26,352 bases of DNA. It comes from Alphaproteobacteria bacterium (lineage in GTDB: Bacteria > Pseudomonadota > Alphaproteobacteria > Sphingomonadales > Rhodothalassiaceae). The DNA lies in contig RFIU01000321.1 in NCBI GenBank assembly GCA_003695555.1, forward strand, positions 1-26,352, written 5' to 3'. The position numbers and the translations under genes are program-made. Each line of letters begins with the position of its first letter. Position 1 is the first letter of the stretch. This document shows positions 1 through 5,168 of the stretch, piece by piece. Below the pieces are notes generated by a model. That model saw nothing but the letters and a program-made list of their open reading frames with translations, was not told the DNA's origin and did not search any database.

Positions 1-1008
1 CGCCTCGACGACCAGCACCGCCTTGGCGGCGGCATCGTGGCCTTCGAGATCGTCGCTCGGATCGGCTTCCGCGAGGCCCGCGGCCTGCGCATCCGCCAGC
101 GCTTTCCCGAAATCCTCGCCACCGGCGACCCGGTCGAGGAGGTAGTTGACCGTGCCATTTACAATACCCTCGATCCGACGCACGCCCTCACCGCGCAGCC
201 GCCGACACCATTCAAGGATCGGCGTCGAGCCGCCGACCGATGCCGAATAGGCGAAGGGTGTGCGGGTGGCGCGGGCAAGCGAGAGAAGCTCTTCCAGCGC
301 ACCCGATACCGCGTGCTTGTTGGCGCTGACCACCGGCACACCCGCCTTCAGGAAGTGCCGGATCAGTGCCGCACTAGGTGCATCGCGGCTGCCGGCATCG
401 AAGAAGACGTCGAAGCGATGGCGATGAAAACTGTCGAGGTCAGTAAGGAACCGCACACCTGGAAACCGCGTCTCATGGCGTGCCCGATCGCGGATCAGCA
501 CCGCTTCGATCTCAAGCCCCGGCGCATGTTCGTGCAGCGCCTCGACGAGTGCGCTGCCGACGATGCCGCAGCCGAGAAGTCCGACTTTGAGCGGCCTTCC
601 TGCGGTACAGTCCGCCAGAAGCTCCCCGCTGAGGTCGCCTTCACCGTCAAAACATAGTGGTGCCGGCAAATCCAGACTATAGGAAAGCGCATCGACCACC
701 TGTTCCTGCCAGTACTGTCCGCCGGAAAGCGGTAGCACCACGAGGGCGGCGCCATCATCGAACGCGTGGCGCACATGGCGCGCCGGACGTGAAACGACGG
801 CGGCCGGCGTCAGTCGGGTCGTTCGAATGCCGATATCGGTGAACCCCGTAATAATCGTGTCAATCTCCCGCATCTGAGTCCGAATGAGCGCAATCGTCGG
901 ACGCCCCTCGCGATAGGCGCGATAGACCGCGCGCACCAGGCGTTGACGTTTCGCGGAGCTTTCCAGGCCCCGCTCGGACACAGTCACGAATTGCGGGTTC
1001 GACAACAT
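1..1008 (-). CDS. hom: Homoserine dehydrogenase, 5' part (runs off the window), with an unusual N-terminal extension
   Basis: Reduces aspartate semialdehyde to homoserine with NAD(P)H in the cytoplasm, the branch to methionine and threonine. The first 336 residues are visible; the 3' end lies before base 1. Seen: a Rossmann dinucleotide loop GLLGCGIVG at residues 143-151, the catalytic-lysine motif SANKHAVSG with K231, the substrate-domain signature NGTVNYLL at 284-291, and EADPSDDLEGHDAAAK at 314-329 with the family's acidic and lysine residues. The ATG at 1008 follows a strong AAGGAAGG Shine-Dalgarno. Ordinary homoserine dehydrogenases begin a few residues before the Rossmann loop, so the first 140 residues are extra. 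They show alternating hydrophobic strands (TIALI, ALVVLPLSG) and could be a degenerate kinase-like or regulatory domain, which is inference. The leader holds a SAM-II-like riboswitch, pointing to control by S-adenosylmethionine. Any C-terminal ACT domain would be outside the window. Confidence 0.9.
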   Translation of the reverse strand, partial: MLSNPQFVTVSERGLESSAKRQRLVRAVYRAYREGRPTIALIRTQMREIDTIITGFTDIGIRTTRLTPAAVVSRPARHVRHAFDDGAALVVLPLSGGQYWQEQVVDALSYSLDLPAPLCFDGEGDLSGELLADCTAGRPLKVGLLGCGIVGSALVEALHEHAPGLEIEAVLIRDRARHETRFPGVRFLTDLDSFHRHRFDVFFDAGSRDAPSAALIRHFLKAGVPVVSANKHAVSGALEELLSLARATRTPFAYSASVGGSTPILEWCRRLRGEGVRRIEGIVNGTVNYLLDRVAGGEDFGKALADAQAAGLAEADPSDDLEGHDAAAKAVLVVEA

Positions 1009-1100
1009 TTCTTCCTTCCTTGCGTTCCAGTTCGTGCCGGAGCGCAAGCGCCGATTTCTCAGCACCACAAAAGACCTGCGGGAAGGGGTTCACCTGGCGA

Positions 1101-1131
1101 TGGAAGAAAAGGCGGGAGACTTTTCCTTCCA
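1101..1131 (-). other. Hairpin just 3' of the riboswitch, possible expression platform
   Basis: On the minus strand TGGAAGGAAAAG (1131-1120) pairs with CTTTTCTTCCA (1111-1101) through eleven base pairs with one bulged G and an eight-base loop. There is no U-tract after it, so it is not a standard terminator. The distal arm is also complementary to GGAAGAAA at 1015-1008, the region of the hom ribosome binding site and the first base of its start codon. The two pairings exclude each other. A role in riboswitch output is inference. Confidence 0.45.
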
Positions 1132-1187
1132 CGCTTTAGCGGCATTTGTATCAGCGCCCGCAAGCTGTGGTCTCAAATCGGCGCTCG
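1131..1187 (-). ncRNA. SAM-II (metA-type) riboswitch aptamer in the hom leader
   Basis: Read on the minus strand, a six-pair P1 stem AGCGCC (1185-1180) and GGCGCT (1158-1153) encloses the conserved blocks GATTTG (1179-1174) and GCTTGC. After P1 come GATA, CAAATGC and then CGCTAAAG, ending near 1134. The order stem, GATTTG, GCTTGC, stem, then AAAT..GCTAAA is the skeleton I know for alphaproteobacterial SAM-II aptamers, which bind S-adenosylmethionine and reduce expression of methionine genes. It lies 5' of a homoserine dehydrogenase gene on the same strand, close to a plausible transcription start. The identification is by eye from the motif skeleton; no covariance search was run. Confidence 0.85.
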
Positions 1188-1200
1188 TCCAGCATCTGAT

Positions 1201-1229
1201 GCTTAACGTGCCAGAGCGGCGCACGTCAA
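1201..1229 (-). promoter_or_regulatory. Candidate hom promoter
   Basis: On the minus strand TTGACG (1229-1224) stands 17 bases before TTAAGC (1206-1201). The -35 is a good sigma-70 match, the -10 a poor one. A start near 1195 would put the SAM-II-like aptamer at the very 5' end of the transcript, as is usual. A 13-base inverted repeat AGCATCTGATGCT (1191-1203) covers the expected start point. Confidence 0.35.
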
Positions 1230-1243
1230 GCGCAATATTGCGC
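1230..1243. promoter_or_regulatory. Perfect 14-base palindrome upstream of the hom promoter
   Basis: GCGCAATATTGCGC is a perfect palindrome directly abutting the candidate -35 box of hom. A second odd palindrome TCGAAATTTTCGA lies at 1258-1270. The position suits a dimeric transcription factor, but I do not recognise which family would bind it. Confidence 0.35.
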
Positions 1244-1427
1244 CGCACAACGCGAAGTCGAAATTTTCGATCTTCTCAGGAGCGAAAACCAATCTGTCGC
1301 TCGGGTCGCGCCCGGCAGGTTACGCTGAAACAGTAGGGAGTTTTAAACCTCAGGCAGAAGTGCCGGGGGATCGCCTGCATCCCTCAGCACGACTAACCGA
1401 GGCAGAGGTGACAGCCAGCACGAACAG

Positions 1428-1709
1428 CTAGCGCGAATAGCGACGCAGCAGCTCGATCAGCTCGGCCATCTTTCGTCGCTGATCTTCCGGATCCCCCTGC
1501 TTCAGGGTTTCGCTGACACAGGTGGCGGCATGGTCTTCCAGCACCATCGCCTCGACCTTCTGGAGCGCCGCACGTACCGCCGCCATTTGGGTAAGGATGT
1601 CGATGCAGTAGCGATCTTCCTCGATCATCCGCTGCAGACCACGCACCTGCCCCTCGATCCGGCGCAGCCGTTTCAGCTTGTCATCCCGACGCTTCGAACT
1701 TCCATGCAT
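1428..1709 (-). CDS. csoR: CsoR-type Cu(I)-sensing transcriptional repressor
   Basis: A 93-residue all-helical DUF156/CsoR-family protein. These tetrameric repressors release DNA when they bind metal. The Cu(I) ligand set of CsoR is present with family spacing: C35 after Y34, then H60 and C64 in the LEDHAATC segment. Formaldehyde sensors (FrmR), nickel sensors (RcnR) and persulfide sensors (CstR) use different residues at these places, so copper is the best reading. The basic N-terminus (KRRDDKLKRLRRIEGQVRG) is the usual DNA-contact helix. The plausible target is the copper ATPase 3.4 kb away, whose promoter holds a CsoR-like site. A half-site ATACCC at 1716-1721, just upstream of its own ATG, hints at autoregulation. 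The ribosome binding site is weak. In many genomes csoR adjoins copA; here another locus separates them. Confidence 0.9.
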   Translation of the reverse strand: MHGSSKRRDDKLKRLRRIEGQVRGLQRMIEEDRYCIDILTQMAAVRAALQKVEAMVLEDHAATCVSETLKQGDPEDQRRKMAELIELLRRYSR

Positions 1710-1910
1710 CGCCTGATACCCTGAATCAGCACACCCCCGCGAAACGGATCGCTTCGTCGTCCCTCACCCCCTTTTTCCACAAGCCGACAGCTCCTGCAAT
1801 GGGGATGGAGCATCAGGAACAAAGACGAAAAAGAAGCTCTCCAATTGCGAACGCAAAATTAGGTGGTACCCCTTCTCCTACAATGCCTTACGATTACTGG
1901 TTGCGGATAG

Positions 1911-1939
1911 TTTTGAATGTTCCCGCCATCTGTGATAAT
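1911..1939 (+). promoter_or_regulatory. Candidate extended -10 promoter of the lipoprotein gene
   Basis: TGTGATAAT at 1931-1939 is an extended -10 (TGn plus GATAAT) 38 bases before the start codon. The -35 region is weak (TTTTGA at 1911-1916, 17-base spacer), as extended -10 promoters tolerate. The surrounding bases are AT-rich compared with the window. An inverted repeat GTACCCCTT (1866-1874) and AAGGGGTAC (1954-1962) flanks the promoter. Confidence 0.5.
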
Positions 1940-1976
1940 ATGCGCTTAACCATAAGGGGTACGGGGAGGTACCTTC

Positions 1977-4580
1977 ATGTCATCACGCAGCACCGAGAGC
2001 ACCGGCAACCCGCCGGCCTGTCGGATTGCCGGTTCCCACAAGAGGAGAACCGGCAGCCCTTCGTCTGATCTCGCCGGCTCCGGCACCCAGCATCCACGTG
2101 GCCTTTCCATCGCAGGGCTTTTTGCCTGCCTGCTGCTCACCGCCTGTCTGGGGATCGGCAAGAAAGAGGGCCCGAAGACGACGCTAGAAGCGGGTACCAC
2201 AGGCATCGCGGTGACCTTCGTCGCACCTTGGGATGATTTCGTCGACTCTCTGGCCCCCGATTTCACCATCACCGGCGACAAGGCGCTGAAGCATGTCCTG
2301 CCGACGACGGCGCGTCAGGACCTTCGCCGTCTGAATGCCTTCTCGGCCAATCTGGGGCTCGGTCTGCCGCAGTCCTTCACATCTTCCACCCAGTCGACAA
2401 CCAGCGAAGGCGGTAGTCAAAAGACGACATCGAACAGGACGCGCGAACATAGGCCGGGCGAGGCGCCCGCGGCCCCGCCATCCTCCGTGCCGGGCAGCCG
2501 CACGGCCGCAGCACTGGAAGGATTGTCGGCGGAAGGTCTTGAAAGCGACCCGCTGCTACAATACCAGACGGCTTCCTCGCTCTTTCAGGAAGTCCAGTTC
2601 CTCAACAATCAGTTGCGCTTTGCCCCGATGCTTCAGGGCTATACGCCCTACATCATCCGCCTACAATTGAATGTGACACCCTTCTGGCGTAATCTCGAAT
2701 ACGATGTCTATTCGACGATTTCCTTCTTCTCGGGCGAGGTCGCTCAAGAGGGGGCATCGACCCCCCATTATCCTCCTGTATGGACCCTGAAGGAGAATGC
2801 CAGCCTGACGCTCCCAAAAAATGCATTCCTCAATCTGTATGATGAAAGCACAGAGATCCCTATAGAAGGCCCGGTCATCATTCCGCAGGGCGCCAAGCTT
2901 ATCCTGCCCCCATGGGTTAAACTCCCAAAAGGCTCGACCCTGATCATCCCTGAGCCGTCTGGTTCAAAATCCCAGGCGATGGAGTTGCCATGGGAAGCGA
3001 AACTGATTCTTCCAAAAGGCAAAGGCCTTGCCTCTCTTCAATGCCCAGGGGCGACAAACTGCGAGGAGATGACTAGGGGCAAGACCCTTCGCCTTCCTCC
3101 CGGCGCCAAGCTGACTGCCAAATCGGGGGGGGAACTGGAACTAGTCCTATCATCGGCCCCCAAATCTTCGGGAATTCGTCTGCCTTTCGTCGTGCCGCTG
3201 CTGGTCTCCGACAATCTCGAGGGCAGCAGCACCCAGCGCCTGAAGGACACGATCCGAGAGCTCGGTCTCGCCCTCAATTTCCTGACCGCAGGTGTGGGCG
3301 GAAATCTCGGTCTCAATTCCCTGAACGAGCGCTTGGAAAAAATCGTCGGGACCGATCTCAACAGTCTGCTGAGCGTCTCGCGCGTCAATGACAATACGAT
3401 CCAGGTTCGGCTCGGGGCCGCCCTGCAGCCCTCGGCCGAGGGCAAGCATGCCCAGATTCCGCGCAATCACAATATCTCGGTCCTGGTACTCTTCCCCGAT
3501 CCGCCGAAAGGATGGAAGAACGCGAATCCTGCAGACCGAAAGGTGGCGATCACCAGCCGGACCGACTACAGAAGCATAAAGAACGGAAAGATCCTGGGAA
3601 CAGGAAAACCAGAAGATTTTTATAATCAGGCAAGAAAAATATTGGAATGGGTACAATATAAATCGAATACCAAAATAAATACTACGATATATAAAATTTT
3701 ACCTTCCATAGATAGTGGTGATTTTCTGGAATTTTCTAAAATTATTAAATCAAAAATAATTGGTAGTAACTCAATGGCCACAAAAAGAGATCTGTGGACC
3801 ATGTTTTCTCTCATATCTCGCTTGGGTCAACCCTATGCCGTGGCCAATTTCGAGCTTCCCTTGCCGTCAGGGCCAGAAATGAGTGATCAGACGGTACTTC
3901 TGTTCGATGACGGGCAGAAGATGCGGGCAAGGCTAAGTGGCGGCACCGGCCTGAAGGCGGGACTGCTCAAAGCTACGTTAAAGATCAAGAGCCGTAAAAC
4001 GCCCGGCAGCGTATTTGCATTTCCCGCCCGCTTGATTGCCGTCCATGGTAGCACTGGCACTCAGGTGGTGGATCTTGATTTCGATTCCCCTGCTCCATGG
4101 GGCATCAGTGCCGACTGGACGCAGACCGTTCTTGAACTCGAACAGCTGATTACGCGCCCACGTCACCACTTGATTAATCTGACGCCGAGCGGCGGCTTGC
4201 ACGTCGCACATCAGATACCGCCACCGGGGGCGAATCCCGGCTTCCTGTTGCGCGCAGCCCTGCAGCACATCGTGTCCAGCAAGGCGCCGGGCGGCAGCGC
4301 AGGGCGGGGTCAGGTCATAATCCATATTGCGAACATGAACAAGAAATTGATCGATAAGGTCGATATCACCGTGACGAATGCCAATCTGATCGGCGCAAAG
4401 GGCGATAAAGTCGGGCCGTATCAGGTGATCGGAGAAAAAATCTCTGTGACGAAGGATGCGGATCTCTCGCTGGAGCTCGCCAATCTGAGCCCTGGCAAGA
4501 CGGTAACGGTCAAGGCCGTCGGCATGAAAGGCAACAAACCGGTAAGCAAGGGACGTTCGCTCGCTTTCACTGTCCGTTGA
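1977..4580 (+). CDS. Large predicted lipoprotein of unknown function
   Basis: I do not recognise a named family. The 867-residue product starts at an ATG with a strong GGGGAGG Shine-Dalgarno seven bases away. After an unusually long polar n-region of about 42 residues, a hydrophobic stretch ends in a lipobox LLTAC with C57, so a lipid-anchored envelope protein is predicted. A Ser/Thr/Pro-rich linker follows at about 133-180. Residues about 271-390 hold repeated short strands of the type LPxGAKLxLP and LPKGSTLIIP. A helical region around 420-470 (ELGLALNFL, NERLEKIVG) and strand-rich sequence come next. The last 90 residues look like an immunoglobulin or fibronectin-type beta domain (IHIANMN to the C-terminal FTVR). 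Bases about 3600-3810, residues about 541-611, are strongly AT-rich with Lys, Asn and Ile, unlike the rest, suggesting a transferred or fast-evolving insert. A small charged protein gene follows after 76 bases. Confidence 0.8.
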   Translation: MSSRSTESTGNPPACRIAGSHKRRTGSPSSDLAGSGTQHPRGLSIAGLFACLLLTACLGIGKKEGPKTTLEAGTTGIAVTFVAPWDDFVDSLAPDFTITGDKALKHVLPTTARQDLRRLNAFSANLGLGLPQSFTSSTQSTTSEGGSQKTTSNRTREHRPGEAPAAPPSSVPGSRTAAALEGLSAEGLESDPLLQYQTASSLFQEVQFLNNQLRFAPMLQGYTPYIIRLQLNVTPFWRNLEYDVYSTISFFSGEVAQEGASTPHYPPVWTLKENASLTLPKNAFLNLYDESTEIPIEGPVIIPQGAKLILPPWVKLPKGSTLIIPEPSGSKSQAMELPWEAKLILPKGKGLASLQCPGATNCEEMTRGKTLRLPPGAKLTAKSGGELELVLSSAPKSSGIRLPFVVPLLVSDNLEGSSTQRLKDTIRELGLALNFLTAGVGGNLGLNSLNERLEKIVGTDLNSLLSVSRVNDNTIQVRLGAALQPSAEGKHAQIPRNHNISVLVLFPDPPKGWKNANPADRKVAITSRTDYRSIKNGKILGTGKPEDFYNQARKILEWVQYKSNTKINTTIYKILPSIDSGDFLEFSKIIKSKIIGSNSMATKRDLWTMFSLISRLGQPYAVANFELPLPSGPEMSDQTVLLFDDGQKMRARLSGGTGLKAGLLKATLKIKSRKTPGSVFAFPARLIAVHGSTGTQVVDLDFDSPAPWGISADWTQTVLELEQLITRPRHHLINLTPSGGLHVAHQIPPPGANPGFLLRAALQHIVSSKAPGGSAGRGQVIIHIANMNKKLIDKVDITVTNANLIGAKGDKVGPYQVIGEKISVTKDADLSLELANLSPGKTVTVKAVGMKGNKPVSKGRSLAFTVR

Positions 4581-4656
4581 AAAAACGGTTGGGACAGGAT
4601 GCCAGATGATGCGGGGGCACTTCTGGTCACCGCATCAGGAAGAAAGGAGACTGACA

Positions 4657-4836
4657 ATGATGAATAAAGACACCGACCCTGCCACCGATGGCGCGGAGGC
4701 CACCCGGACCGAACCTCATGAAGTCATCTATCCACCTCTTCCGGATGAGGATGAAAGCGACGACAAAAAAAACAAAAAGAAGAAAAAAAATGAGGGCAAT
4801 GATGGGAATGGAGACGTTCGCCATCCTCCTCCATAG
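4657..4836 (+). CDS. Small highly charged hypothetical protein
   Basis: A 59-residue protein starting at the first of two adjacent ATG codons, chosen because AAGGAG lies seven bases upstream. The sequence is low in hydrophobic residues: an acidic, Thr-rich N-terminal half, a short VIYPPLPDED segment, then a lysine-rich run (KKNKKKKK) and a Gly/Asn/Asp tail ending in three prolines. No signal peptide or membrane segment is visible. It lies 76 bases after the lipoprotein gene and before a terminator, so both are probably on one transcript. Function unknown; disorder is likely. Two runs of eight A (4765-4772 and 4783-4790) are possible slippage sites. Confidence 0.6.
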   Translation: MMNKDTDPATDGAEATRTEPHEVIYPPLPDEDESDDKKNKKKKKNEGNDGNGDVRHPPP

Positions 4837-5009
4837 AGCGGGGGCCTCTACCCACCTCCACCTCAACCTCAAGAGAAATGGTGAATTCCAAATTCCTCGC
4901 CCGTTTCGCTGATGAACGTCTCTCCCTGGTGAGGCTGGATTCTGGTCCTGTCCGCTTCAGGAAGCCCTATTCAACCTTAGAAGGGGCCATCTCGCTTCTT
5001 CAGGCATCG

Positions 5010-5053
5010 TGATGCACGCAAGTTAGCGTGTGCATCATCGGTTTTCTTATTTT
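5010..5053 (+). terminator. Rho-independent terminator after the lipoprotein operon
   Basis: GATGCAC (5011-5017) pairs with GTGCATC (5030-5036), extended by an outer T-A pair and an inner GC pair past a small bulge. A T-rich tract, TTTTCTTATTTT, occupies 5042-5053. It separates the lipoprotein and small-protein genes from the copper ATPase promoter. Confidence 0.7.
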
Positions 5054-5072
5054 GACGGCTGCCCTTGGCCCG

Positions 5073-5101
5073 TTGACAATCCGTACTTAGCCATATACCC
5101 T
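5073..5101 (+). promoter_or_regulatory. Candidate promoter of the copper ATPase gene
   Basis: A perfect TTGACA -35 box lies at 5073-5078. A weak -10 (TACCCT, 5096-5101) follows after 17 bases; TATACC at 5094-5099 is the alternative. The -10 lies within the CsoR-like operator, so bound repressor would block RNA polymerase. Confidence 0.6.
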
Positions 5102-5111
5102 ATGTGGGTAT
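5095..5111. promoter_or_regulatory. CsoR-like copper operator
   Basis: ATACCC-TATGT-GGGTAT is a perfect inverted repeat with a five-base centre, matching the TACCC...GGGTA form of known CsoR operators such as that of the Bacillus copZA operon. It overlaps the -10 region of the ATPase promoter. A degenerate second copy, ATACCC (from 5127) to GGGTGT (5145-5150), lies downstream with a run of nine C (5130-5138) inside it. Confidence 0.8.
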
Positions 5112-5168
5112 CTGCTCCAAACCCGCATACCCCCCCCCATCCTTCGGGTGTACACGGGAGTCAGGGCG

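Noticed and set aside
860..1132. A 90-codon minus-strand frame starting with GTG in the hom leader, as a possible upstream peptide
   Set aside because: No ribosome binding site, it overlaps hom in another frame, and the sequence is better explained by the leader hairpin.
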